A stretch of 50,894 nucleotides of DNA. It comes from M55B157 sp965657825 (GTDB taxonomy: Bacteria > Actinomycetota > Actinomycetes > S36-B12). Positions 39,842 to 48,956 of the stretch are shown piece after piece. The position numbers and the translations under genes are program-made. The stretch spans positions 1-50,894 of the forward strand of contig CBFHQG010000004.1 in NCBI GenBank assembly GCA_965657825.1, given 5' to 3'. Position 1 is the stretch's first letter, and each line of letters opens with the position of its first letter. The notes under the pieces are model-generated. The model was not told the DNA's origin and searched no databases. It worked only from the letters and a program-made list of their open reading frames with translations.

Positions 39842-40756
39842 TCAGGGCACGGTGAGCGACAGGCCGTGAATGCCCGGGAACAGGGCGATGACGACGACGA
39901 TGGGCAGGACGAGGAACACCACCGGGGTGAGCATGAGCACTTCACGCTTCGATGAGGACTCCATCAATCGGCGATGACCTGCGGCCCGGGCATCAGCGGC
40001 TTGCGCACGCAGGACCTCGGCCATCGGCGTCCCCCTCTGGGTGGCGACGACGATGCCTTCGACGAATCGGGCGACAGCTGGGCTCGGGGACCGTGTGGCC
40101 AGGTCCTGCAGCGCGGTCAGCAAAGGTGCACCCCCGCGCACATCCGCGGTGGCCTCGTGTAGTTCACCGGCGAGCTCACCCGACGTGGTCGATCCCACGC
40201 GTTCGAGAGCCGCCACGGGAGACTCCCCCGCCGCGACGGCGAAGGCCAGCAACTCGGCGGTATTGGGCAACTGCTGATCCATGCGCTCGGCGCGACGACG
40301 AGCCAGAGCGGACAGGCGCCGATCATGCAGGAGGACCGCACCACCTCCGCCCAATCCGAGGACCACGAGTGCTCCCAGCGGATCGATACCACCTCGCCCG
40401 GCGAGCAGGAGCAGAACGACGAATCCACCGGCGCCGATTCCGGCTGCACCCCACAGGATCTGCTCGAGGCGGTGCCGTGAGACATCGTCGGGCAGTCCGG
40501 CCTTGCGAAGCCGCACCCGTAACCGTTCGGCCCCCGCACCCTCCGCACCCCATCGACGGGCGAACGTGGTCACGCTCGGACCGATGATCTCGAAGAGGAC
40601 ACCGAGGGGACCACGATCGACAGGAGCCGGTCGGCGCTCACGCATCGCCAGTCGATCCACCAGTCGGGGTCTTCGGTTGGCGAGGACACCGGCGATGAGC
40701 ATGAGCAGGCCGATGGCAACTGCCAGCCCCAGCAGCGCCCCCGCACTGGCGGTCAT
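39842..40756 (-). CDS. tadC: Type II secretion F / TadC-like inner-membrane protein
   Basis: The 304-residue protein has helices at about 5-25, 105-145 and 280-300 around a cytoplasmic T2SF domain (MDQQLPNTAELLAFAVAAGESPVAALERV, ATRSPSPAVARFVEGIVVATQRGTPMAEVL). It forms, with TadB, the inner-membrane platform for pilus assembly. Overlaps tadB by 4 nt; the Flp gene follows after 51 nt. Confidence 0.9.
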   Translation of the reverse strand: MTASAGALLGLAVAIGLLMLIAGVLANRRPRLVDRLAMRERRPAPVDRGPLGVLFEIIGPSVTTFARRWGAEGAGAERLRVRLRKAGLPDDVSRHRLEQILWGAAGIGAGGFVVLLLLAGRGGIDPLGALVVLGLGGGGAVLLHDRRLSALARRRAERMDQQLPNTAELLAFAVAAGESPVAALERVGSTTSGELAGELHEATADVRGGAPLLTALQDLATRSPSPAVARFVEGIVVATQRGTPMAEVLRAQAADARAAGHRRLMESSSKREVLMLTPVVFLVLPIVVVIALFPGIHGLSLTVP

Positions 40757-41631
40757 GCTGACACCCCGGCGCGGGTGGGTTCACTCAGGACACGGGGGTC
40801 ATCGGGTAGTCGGCCGATGGAGATCATCACGCGGTAGGCGACGACCGACAGGACCGCCGACCCTGCAATGACGACGGCGCCGGTGGATGTCGAATAGGCG
40901 GCGACGGCTTCCGGGCGGGTGCACAGCAGCAGCAGCGTGACCCAGGGGGCGGCGACCGCGACACGCGCCGCATTGACCGTCCAGCTCTGCCGAGCCTCGA
41001 TCTCACCGCGGGTGCGTGCGTCCGCGCGGAGGAACGCACTGAGCGTAGCCAGAACCCGACCCAGATCGGCGCCTCCCACTTCGCGGGCGATGCGCAGCGA
41101 TGCGATGACACGATCGGCTACCGGGTCGCGCATGCGATCGCTCAACGTCGTCAGCGCGAGGGAGAACGAGCCGGTGGCGCGGTATTCGGTGGTGAAGGCA
41201 GTGAAGGCCGGGCGCAGGGCGAGTGGACCGCGCAGGGAGAGATCAGCGACGGCTTCGGGAAGCGACATGCCGGCCTTGACCGCCGACCCGAGGGTGTCGA
41301 CGGCGTCGGGCCAACTCGAGCGGAGTGCGCGCGACCGGCGGGTGGCGCGTCGACGCAGCACCAGAATCGGTGCGTATCCCAGGGCCACCCCGGCGAGCAA
41401 CGCGACGATCGGGACGGCGGTGATCACCAGGACGACCAGCACTGCAACGAACCCCACCCCGATGCAGGTGGCGATCAGGCCACTGGGGGACGTGCGCGTG
41501 GCACCCGCGCGATCGATGAGTCGGCGCAGGCGCGATGGCGACCGGTGGTGTACCGAGCCGGGTGTGGTGAGTCCGAGCAGGATCAGCAGGAGACCGAGGC
41601 CCAGTCCCAGGCCGAGCATCGCGCCCATCAC
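40753..41631 (-). CDS. tadB: Type II secretion F / TadB-like inner-membrane protein
   Basis: 292 residues with an N-terminal hydrophobic start (MLGLGLGLGLLLILLGL), a helix pair near 55-90, and a T2SF domain (SSWPDAVDTLGSAVKAGMSLPEAVADLS, FSLALTTLSDRMRDPVADRVIASLRIAREVGGADLGRVLATL), ending in two helices. It is the companion of TadC and overlaps both neighbours by 4 nt. Confidence 0.9.
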   Translation of the reverse strand: MMGAMLGLGLGLGLLLILLGLTTPGSVHHRSPSRLRRLIDRAGATRTSPSGLIATCIGVGFVAVLVVLVITAVPIVALLAGVALGYAPILVLRRRATRRSRALRSSWPDAVDTLGSAVKAGMSLPEAVADLSLRGPLALRPAFTAFTTEYRATGSFSLALTTLSDRMRDPVADRVIASLRIAREVGGADLGRVLATLSAFLRADARTRGEIEARQSWTVNAARVAVAAPWVTLLLLCTRPEAVAAYSTSTGAVVIAGSAVLSVVAYRVMISIGRLPDDPRVLSEPTRAGVSA

Positions 41632-42899
41632 GCCACCTCGCCGAGATGGCGTGGATCGAGAAGTTCGGCGAGGTCGTAGCCGGCTGCCTCGAATCGGTCC
41701 TCATGCGGCGGGAATCCGCTGGCGCGCCGCAGGATCCCACCTTCGATTCGGAATAGTTCGGCGATCTCGACCGTCCCGCCCTCCACTCGACCAGGGAGGG
41801 CCACGATCTCGCGCACCCGCCGTCGCCCATCGCGCATGGTGGCGGTGTGGATCATCAGATCCACGCATCCGGCCACGGTCGGCACGACGAAATCGGCGGA
41901 AATGTTCTGGCCCGCGAGGAGGGGAAGGGTGCACAGTTTCGTGACAGCCTCGCGGGCCGAGTTCGCGTGCAGCGTTGCCGCAGAGGGCATGCCGCTATTC
42001 ATCGCCACGAGCAGGTCCAGTGCCTCAGCCTGGCGGACCTCTCCGACGACTAACCGGGTGGGTCGCATCCGCAGTGCCTCGCGCACCAGGCGGCGCAGGG
42101 GGATCTCCCCGGTGCCCTCCAGGCTCGCATCACGTGTCTGCAGTGCCACCCAATCGGGATGCTGCGGGAGATGGATCTCGAAGACCTCCTCGCAGCTGAC
42201 GATCCGCTCGCTGGCAGGGACGCAGCCGAGCAGCGAATTCAACAGGGTTGTCTTTCCCGCCTGGGTGCCTCCCGCGACCACGACGTTCAGGCCGCTGACG
42301 ATGGCCGCCTCGCAGAAGGCGGCCGCCTGGGCGGTGAGGGTGCCCCCTGGAACGAGGTCGTCGATATGCCTCGGGCGCATGACGAACCGACGGATGTTGA
42401 TGGCCCAGTGCTCCCGGGTGATGTCCGGGATGACAACGTGCAGACGGCTGCCGTCAGGCAGCATGGCGTCGACGAAGGGCTGGCTGATGTCGAGTCGTCG
42501 TCCCGACCAGAGCAGCATGCGTTCGACCAGGTCGCGCACTTGCGCATCGGTGAGAACTGTCGTGGTCAGTTCACTGCGACCACCTCTTGCGATGAAGACT
42601 CGGCCTGGCTCATTGAGCCAGACTTCCTCGACCTGGGGATCGTCGAAGAATCGCTGTAGGGGACCGAATCCGGTCACAGCGTCGAGCAGATCCCGACGCA
42701 TGTCATCGACCTCGATCACCGGGGTGCGATCTGCGGTGAGGCATTCCTCGAGGTAGTCGGACAGTGACGAATCCACGATCTGACGCGCGAGTTCCGCCTG
42801 GCGCATGGGGTCGATTCCGGCGCGACGAATTCCCTCGCGCACACGTGCCTCTACGGCCGTGCGCGCCTCATCATCGATGCGGTACTGGTCGACCGACAT
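41628..42899 (-). CDS. cpaF: CpaF/TadA-type secretion ATPase
   Basis: A 423-residue hexameric ATPase that powers Tad pilus assembly. It has Walker A GGTQAGKTTLLNSL (about 209-222), the Asp box and Walker B (RPTRLVVGEVRQAEALDLLVAMNSG), and the His box CTLPLL region near TLHANSARE. I set the start at ATG 42899 (MSVDQYRIDDEAR); the longer reading from 42950 lacks homology. The sequence GGGGGTGGGGG just before the ATG is an unusual, very G-rich ribosome-binding region. It heads the operon; no cpaE/ssd gene lies upstream, which is a common neighbour elsewhere. Confidence 0.93.
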   Translation of the reverse strand: MSVDQYRIDDEARTAVEARVREGIRRAGIDPMRQAELARQIVDSSLSDYLEECLTADRTPVIEVDDMRRDLLDAVTGFGPLQRFFDDPQVEEVWLNEPGRVFIARGGRSELTTTVLTDAQVRDLVERMLLWSGRRLDISQPFVDAMLPDGSRLHVVIPDITREHWAINIRRFVMRPRHIDDLVPGGTLTAQAAAFCEAAIVSGLNVVVAGGTQAGKTTLLNSLLGCVPASERIVSCEEVFEIHLPQHPDWVALQTRDASLEGTGEIPLRRLVREALRMRPTRLVVGEVRQAEALDLLVAMNSGMPSAATLHANSAREAVTKLCTLPLLAGQNISADFVVPTVAGCVDLMIHTATMRDGRRRVREIVALPGRVEGGTVEIAELFRIEGGILRRASGFPPHEDRFEAAGYDLAELLDPRHLGEVA

Positions 42900-43081
42900 C
42901 CCCCACCCCCACGTTTCATCGTTCCGCCAATTCACTGCGGCACAGTGCATTCGCAGAACTATTGGAAGGACGCTAAGACGCCAGGGGAAGGTGATTCAAG
43001 GCGAGTTCCACATCTGTGGATGAAGGTGCGATGGCGATGTCAGCCGAAGGTGCGACTTACAGCTCTGTCATTACGCCACTG
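42900..43081. other. Upstream region of the Tad operon
   Basis: About 180 bp without a gene. It should hold the tad promoter (minus). A nested inverted repeat is present: CCAAT (42927-42931) with ATTGG (42961-42965), enclosing CACTG (42933-42937) and CAGTG (42943-42947). Arms are short and may be chance. Confidence 0.4.
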
Positions 43082-43100
43082 CTCGATGGATTTGATCGAG
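43082..43100 (-). terminator. Hairpin after gdh
   Basis: CTCGAT-ggatttg-ATCGAG, a perfect 6-bp stem beginning 3 nt after the glutamate dehydrogenase stop. No strong U-tract. Confidence 0.4.
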
Positions 43101-43103
43101 GTT

Positions 43104-46100
43104 TCAGTCAGCGCCCCTCGACTGGTTCACCAGGGTGCGCAGCACCCGCAGCGCCACCGACAGCATCGCGAGGTCCGCGCCCTCCTGGGCGGCGATCTGG
43201 TCGAGGGTGCTGCGAGCCCGGGCGAGGCCCTCTGCGTGCCCGGCCTCCCACTCCTCGATGCGCTGCGTCGTGGTCTGCGCCGGTGCGGTGTCATGCACCA
43301 CGCCGAGGGTGAACTGCGCGAGTGCGGCGTACAGGTCGCTGCGCAGAGCCTGGCGGGCCAGGGCCGTCCACCGATCAGCGCGGGTCAGCACGGTGATCTG
43401 ACCGAGGAATCGATCGACGTCGTATCGCTCCGACAGCGCGAAGTAGATGTCCAGAACGGTGGCGGGATCCTCACCGGCAGTCTCGGCGATCTCGGTGATG
43501 TCCAGCAGGGCGAAGATATCCAGCATCGCGCTCGCCTCCTCGGCGAGTTCGATGGGAGCCCCGAGTTCGACGAAGCGATTGACCCCGCGTTCGAAACGGT
43601 CATGCTCGACCCCGCGCAGAGCAGGGACGACCTCACCTGCCAGACGCGCGACCACGGGTGCGAACCGGGCGACTTCGACAGATAGGTCGAGGGTGGCGCC
43701 TCGAGCCTGCAGGAACCAGCGCAGTGCCCGATCGAGCAGGCGGCGGGACTCCAGATGGAGCGCGGCCTGAGCCTGGGTGGGTACCTCGTTGTCGAGTGAG
43801 TCCACCCGCCGCCAGAAATCTCTGAGTCCGAAGATCGCAATGACCGCCGAAGCCGCTCGCACCACCTCGGGGACTCCGGCTCCGGTCTCCTCACTCGCCC
43901 GGAATACCAGTGTGATTCCGCCGTGGTTGATGAGGTCGTTGACCACCACGGTGGTGATGATCCCTTCGCGCAACGGGTGCGAGGGAATCCGATCGGCATA
44001 CTCATCTGCGATCCGTGCGGGAAAGTACTCGACGGCTCGATCGGTGAACCACGGATCATCCGCCACGGCTGACTGCAGATCCTGGTCGAGGGAGATCTTC
44101 GCGTAGGCGGCGAGCACGGCGAGCTCAGGACCGGTCAACCCCTGACCGGCTGCCGCTCGCGTGGCGATCTCATCATCGGCTGGGAGACCTTCGAGTGCGC
44201 GGTCGAGCAATCCCCTCGCTTCAAGATCGCGGATCATGCGCCCGTGTACCTCGATGAGATTCGCCGCACCCCGACGGGAATTGCCGAGCAGCACGTTCTG
44301 GTCGTAGTTGTCTGCAAGCACCAGATCAGCGACCTCGTCGGTCATCTGCTCGAGCAGGGCGTCGCGCTGCTTGAGAGTCAGATCACCGGAGCGCACGACC
44401 TCGTCGAGCAGGACCTTGATGTTCACCTCATGGTCGGAGGTGTCCACACCCGCGGAGTTGTCGATGGCATCGGTGTTCAGGCGCACCCCGGCATGTGCCG
44501 CTTCGATGCGACCGAGTTGGGTGAGCCCGAGGTTGCCGCCTTCTCCGACGACCAGGCAGCGCATCTGCGCTCCGTCGATGCGCACGGGGTCGTTGGCCTT
44601 ATCCCCCACTTCCGCCTGGGTTTCGGACTGCGCTTTCACGTACGTTCCGATGCCGCCGTTCCACATCAGATCGACCGGAGCGCGCAGGAGAGCCTTGATG
44701 AGGTCGTTCGGTTCCAGCGTCACCGGTGCCTCATCCATGCCGAACACGCGGCGCATCTGATCAGTGATGGGGATCGATTTCGCCGTGCGGCGGAAGACTC
44801 CACCTCCGGGAGAGATGAGGCCCTGGTCGTAGTCACCCCAGGACGAGCGCGGCATCGAGAACAACCGCTCTCGCTCAGCGAACGAGACAGCCGAATCCGG
44901 GCTCGGATCGATGAAGATGTGACGATGATCGAACGCGGCAACCAGACGGATACAGCGAGAGAGCAGCATCCCGTTGCCGAACACGTCGCCACTCATGTCG
45001 CCGATGCCGACGACGGTGAACTCCTCGCTCTGCGTATCGATCCCCAGATCACGAAAGTGCCGTTTCACCGACTCCCAGGCACCGCGGGCGGTGATGCCCA
45101 TCGCCTTGTGGTCATACCCTGCTGAACCTCCCGAGGCGAAGGCATCGCCGAGCCAGAAGTCGTAGTCGGCAGCCACCGCGTTCGCTAGATCGGAGAACGT
45201 CGCCGTTCCCTTGTCCGCTGCCACCACGAGATACGGATCATCGCCATCGTGACGGACGACGCCCTCGGGAGGGACCACTCGTCCGTCCACGAGGTTGTCA
45301 GTGATGTCCAGGAGCCCGGAGATGAACAGTGAGTACGCCGATCGGCCCTCAGCCAGCCAGGCCTCCCGATCCAGCGTGGGGTCGGGCAGTCGCTTGGGCA
45401 CGAACCCGCCCTTCGCACCCACGGGGACGATGACGGCGTTCTTCACCTGCTGGGCTTTGACCAGCCCGAGCACCTCGGTGCGGAAGTCCGCAGGCCGGTC
45501 GCTCCACCGCAGTCCACCGCGGGCGATCCGGCCGAATCTCAGGTGCACACCCTCCACCCGCGGGGAGTAGGCCCAGATCTCGTAGGCGGGTTTGGGTTGT
45601 GGGAGAACCTCGATGGCCGATGCCTGGAGTTTCACCGTCAGGATGTCGCGCGGCTCTCCGTCGTCACCCCGTCGGAAGTAGTTGGTCCGCAGGGTCGCTT
45701 GGACCATCGACAGAAGAGCGCGCAGGATGCGGTCCTCATCCAGGCTTGCCACTGCGTCGAGTGCCCCGGTGATCGACTCGACCAATCGATTCATCCGCTC
45801 GGCTCGGGTGTCACTCACCTCGGTGGAGTCGGCGGGATCGAAGGCGATCTCGAAAAGGCGAACCAGCGAAACCGCGATATCCGCATTCGACAGCAGAGCA
45901 TTCTCGATGTGTTCCGGTGCGAAGGACATGCCGCTCTGGCGCAGGTATCGGGCATACGTGCGCAGGATCGAGACCTGCCGCCAATCCAGACCACCACGCA
46001 CGACGAGCGCATTGAGTGCATCGACCTCCGACCGCCCCGACCAGATCGCCAGGAATGCCTCGGCGAACCGGGATCCCAGACAGTCCGGCGAAACCACCCG

Positions 46101-47939
46101 ATCCGTGCCGAGTCGCATCCCGAAGTCATAGATCCACACCGGGGCCCCACCGAGTCGGTCAATCTCATAGGGCCGCTCGTCGATGACATCGACACCGAGA
46201 CTGGTCAGCACCGGAAGGATCGTGGTCAGGGAGATCGGTTCACCGGCCCGGAACACCTTCACGCGTCGATGCCCTGACTCCAACCCCGTGGGGGAGTAAA
46301 GAATCAGGGAGATGTCGACGTCACCGGTGAGTTCCTCGATCTCCTGGACGTCGGCGCTGGCCACCCGAGGAGAGAAATCCTCCTTGTATCCCTCAGGGAA
46401 AGCATCGCGGTAGGCAGCGGCGAGCCGCCCGGCTCGATCCACGGCGAATCTCTCGATCACCGTGACGACGAAGTCGTCTTCCCAACTGCGCACGGCCTGC
46501 ACGATCCGCTCCTCGACCTCATGCAGATCCGGGTCTCCTAGTTCCTCTCCGGAAGCGGCTCGGACGATGAAGTGCAGGCGAGCAAGAACCGAGTCGGAAA
46601 CGTGGGCGGCGTGGTCGATGATCGAGGACGAGAAGGCGTCGCGCAGGATGCCCTCGATTCGCAGACGAGCTCCTGTGTTGTAGCGATCACGCGGCAGGTA
46701 GACCAGACAGGAGGTGTAGCGGCCGTAAGGGTCTCGATGACAGAACAATCGAGTCTGCCGACGCTCTGCGATCTGTGAGACCGCGAGCGCGACCTCCGCC
46801 AGATCCACTGCCGGCGTCGCGAACATCTCATCCCGGGGATATGTCTCAAGGGTGTGCTCGATGATCTTCGCCGTGTGCGAACCCGGCTCGACGTCAGCGA
46901 TCAGGAGGACCTCTGACACACGCTGTCGCAGGACTGGGATCGTCCGCACGCTCTGTGCATACGCCGAGGCCGAGTACAGGCCGAGGAAGCGCTGTTCACC
47001 GATAACGGCCCCGGATTCGTCGAAACGCTTCACCCCGACGTAATCCAGGTAGCCTCGCCGATGAACGGTCGATCGGCTGTTGGCCTTGGTCAACACAAGG
47101 GGGACAGGCTCCCTCGCCAGCGCCCGGACCTCTGCGGGCAGCCGGGCGAAGGCACGGGTCGTGGGCTGATCGGATCGCAGCACACCCAGCCCGGTACCGG
47201 CGATCGCGGTGAGCGACTCATCACCGGGTTCACCGCGAAGGTCATATTCGCGATATCCGATGAAGGTGAAGTGGTCGTCGACCATCCACTCCAATAACTG
47301 CGCCGCTTCATCGCATAACTTCGGGTCGACATCGAGCGGAGGATGCTCCCGCAGGCCCGCCGCGATGTGCAGGGCGCGTGCTCGCATCCGCGGCCAGTCC
47401 TCCACCGCCTCGCGAACATCGAGCAGTACCCGTTTGATCTCCGCCTCGAGGCGCTCCGGATCGCTGATCGAGTGATCGAGTTCGACTCGGATCCATGATT
47501 CGGCATGCCCTGCCGATTCGTCATGCTCTTCGATCCCCAGGAGGTGACCGGTGATGTCGCGCTGCGCATACACGACCGGATGGATCACGAGGCGGATGAC
47601 CTGGCCATCGGCGGTGAGTGCTGCCGAAACGGAGTCGACCAGGAAGGGCATGTCATCGGTGACGATCTCCACCACCGTCCGATCAACCGATTCGCCTCCA
47701 TCAGGAGTGCGCACCCGAACAGCAGCCGTGCCGACGGGTCGGTGACGGGCAAGATCTAGATGGGACGTGACGGCAGCCAGCAGAGCACTCGGCGTTCGAT
47801 CCTCGATATCGGACGGCGCAACGTATCGGAAGTACGTGCCCAGGACCGGAAGGACAAGCCGATCAGCATGCACCTGCCGAGCCCGCTCGGCCGTGTCAGC
47901 GAGCAGACCTGTGATGACGCTCGGCGTGGGGACCGACAT
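43104..47939 (-). CDS. gdh: Large NAD-dependent glutamate dehydrogenase (180-kDa class)
   Basis: This 1611-residue enzyme deaminates glutamate to 2-oxoglutarate. The N-terminal third holds the regulatory region with ACT-like segments (VDRTVVEIVTDDMPFLVDSVSAAL; HFTFIGYREYDLRG). The catalytic core lies near residues 770-1150, with RFGRIARGGLRWSDRPADFRTEVLGLVKAQQVKNAVIVPVGAKGGF carrying the catalytic lysine, then VGIGDMSGDVFGNGML. Length matches the mycobacterial L_180 enzymes. It starts 14 nt after the patatin stop; a near-miss TAGGCG lies upstream but no Shine-Dalgarno. It is probably the last gene of a lipid-gene operon. Confidence 0.95.
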   Translation of the reverse strand: MSVPTPSVITGLLADTAERARQVHADRLVLPVLGTYFRYVAPSDIEDRTPSALLAAVTSHLDLARHRPVGTAAVRVRTPDGGESVDRTVVEIVTDDMPFLVDSVSAALTADGQVIRLVIHPVVYAQRDITGHLLGIEEHDESAGHAESWIRVELDHSISDPERLEAEIKRVLLDVREAVEDWPRMRARALHIAAGLREHPPLDVDPKLCDEAAQLLEWMVDDHFTFIGYREYDLRGEPGDESLTAIAGTGLGVLRSDQPTTRAFARLPAEVRALAREPVPLVLTKANSRSTVHRRGYLDYVGVKRFDESGAVIGEQRFLGLYSASAYAQSVRTIPVLRQRVSEVLLIADVEPGSHTAKIIEHTLETYPRDEMFATPAVDLAEVALAVSQIAERRQTRLFCHRDPYGRYTSCLVYLPRDRYNTGARLRIEGILRDAFSSSIIDHAAHVSDSVLARLHFIVRAASGEELGDPDLHEVEERIVQAVRSWEDDFVVTVIERFAVDRAGRLAAAYRDAFPEGYKEDFSPRVASADVQEIEELTGDVDISLILYSPTGLESGHRRVKVFRAGEPISLTTILPVLTSLGVDVIDERPYEIDRLGGAPVWIYDFGMRLGTDRVVSPDCLGSRFAEAFLAIWSGRSEVDALNALVVRGGLDWRQVSILRTYARYLRQSGMSFAPEHIENALLSNADIAVSLVRLFEIAFDPADSTEVSDTRAERMNRLVESITGALDAVASLDEDRILRALLSMVQATLRTNYFRRGDDGEPRDILTVKLQASAIEVLPQPKPAYEIWAYSPRVEGVHLRFGRIARGGLRWSDRPADFRTEVLGLVKAQQVKNAVIVPVGAKGGFVPKRLPDPTLDREAWLAEGRSAYSLFISGLLDITDNLVDGRVVPPEGVVRHDGDDPYLVVAADKGTATFSDLANAVAADYDFWLGDAFASGGSAGYDHKAMGITARGAWESVKRHFRDLGIDTQSEEFTVVGIGDMSGDVFGNGMLLSRCIRLVAAFDHRHIFIDPSPDSAVSFAERERLFSMPRSSWGDYDQGLISPGGGVFRRTAKSIPITDQMRRVFGMDEAPVTLEPNDLIKALLRAPVDLMWNGGIGTYVKAQSETQAEVGDKANDPVRIDGAQMRCLVVGEGGNLGLTQLGRIEAAHAGVRLNTDAIDNSAGVDTSDHEVNIKVLLDEVVRSGDLTLKQRDALLEQMTDEVADLVLADNYDQNVLLGNSRRGAANLIEVHGRMIRDLEARGLLDRALEGLPADDEIATRAAAGQGLTGPELAVLAAYAKISLDQDLQSAVADDPWFTDRAVEYFPARIADEYADRIPSHPLREGIITTVVVNDLINHGGITLVFRASEETGAGVPEVVRAASAVIAIFGLRDFWRRVDSLDNEVPTQAQAALHLESRRLLDRALRWFLQARGATLDLSVEVARFAPVVARLAGEVVPALRGVEHDRFERGVNRFVELGAPIELAEEASAMLDIFALLDITEIAETAGEDPATVLDIYFALSERYDVDRFLGQITVLTRADRWTALARQALRSDLYAALAQFTLGVVHDTAPAQTTTQRIEEWEAGHAEGLARARSTLDQIAAQEGADLAMLSVALRVLRTLVNQSRGAD

Positions 47940-47953
47940 GCGAATGCACGCGC

Positions 47954-48949
47954 CTAACCGGTGCGTGCCCAGGAGGAGCCACCGTGCTCCCAGGCCTCTC
48001 GGCTGGTCTCCAGGGCTGTCTGCAGCACATGCAGACGACGCGAGGTCTCCATGATGTTGCCGCCCATAGCGGTGAGATCCTCCCGGCCCGGACCGAGGAC
48101 GTGCACCTGCGCACCCTGCGCCTCCACCTCGTCGATCTCAGTCAGGCAGCGCTGGGTCACCCGCTGGCGCCACTGGCGCTCCAGACGGGTGAAGAATCCC
48201 TCGGGCTCATCGACATCGAAGGACACCATCGGCGCGATGACGTAGACATCGTCCACCTGCGCATCGACGAGAACGTCGACCGAGGTCGCCGACCACGCCC
48301 CGCCGTCGATGTAGGGACGGCCGGCGATCGTGACTGGCTCGAACCAGCCCGGGATCGCACACGACGCCATCACCGCCTCCGACAGCGGCGCCGGTGGCGC
48401 CTCAGGGGAGCCGAAGACGACACGTCGACCCTCGTCATAATCCATGGCCACGATCCGCAGGTCACCGTGGGGAGACCACTCGTCCATCGGGGTGATCGCA
48501 TCAATGAGATGGCCGACGCGATCGAGGGACCCCGTCCCCACGGGAAGGAAGGCCGACAGCACCGCCGTCGGAGGCATCCGGAAGGCCTGACGCAGGCTTG
48601 CACCGATCAGCTTGACTGATCCCGGCCCGCGCAGACGGGGCATCGACGGACGCGAACCACCCGTTGCAGACTCATAGTCCCAGGCGTAACCGGCAAGGGG
48701 GCCCTTCGTGATCGGCACGCCCTGTTGATGATCACGCAACTGCTGCGGGCTGACCCCTGCGGCGATGAGGGACCCGAGAACCGAACCAGCCGAGGTGCCC
48801 ACGATCACATCGACCGTGCAGGGATCGATTCCGCGGACCTCCTGTAACGCGCACAGCGCACCGACCGTCCAGGCTGCTCCGAGAACACCACCGCCGCCGA
48901 GCACGAGCGCCGTTCGCGACGACGCGGAAGGTGAGGATGCTGCAGCCAT
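47954..48949 (-). CDS. Patatin-like phospholipase
   Basis: A serine lipid hydrolase of 331 residues with the oxyanion loop LVLGGGGVLGAAW (15-27), the nucleophile elbow GTSAG (51-55, Ser53) and the dyad aspartate in YIDGGAWSATS (about 213). No signal peptide, so it acts inside the cell or at the membrane. ATG 48949 follows AAGGAG (10 nt) that overlaps the upstream stop. Placed right after a WS/DGAT-like gene, it may hydrolyse stored lipids or membrane lipids. Confidence 0.92.
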   Translation of the reverse strand: MAAASSPSASSRTALVLGGGGVLGAAWTVGALCALQEVRGIDPCTVDVIVGTSAGSVLGSLIAAGVSPQQLRDHQQGVPITKGPLAGYAWDYESATGGSRPSMPRLRGPGSVKLIGASLRQAFRMPPTAVLSAFLPVGTGSLDRVGHLIDAITPMDEWSPHGDLRIVAMDYDEGRRVVFGSPEAPPAPLSEAVMASCAIPGWFEPVTIAGRPYIDGGAWSATSVDVLVDAQVDDVYVIAPMVSFDVDEPEGFFTRLERQWRQRVTQRCLTEIDEVEAQGAQVHVLGPGREDLTAMGGNIMETSRRLHVLQTALETSREAWEHGGSSWARTG

Positions 48950-48956
48950 CGCCGAA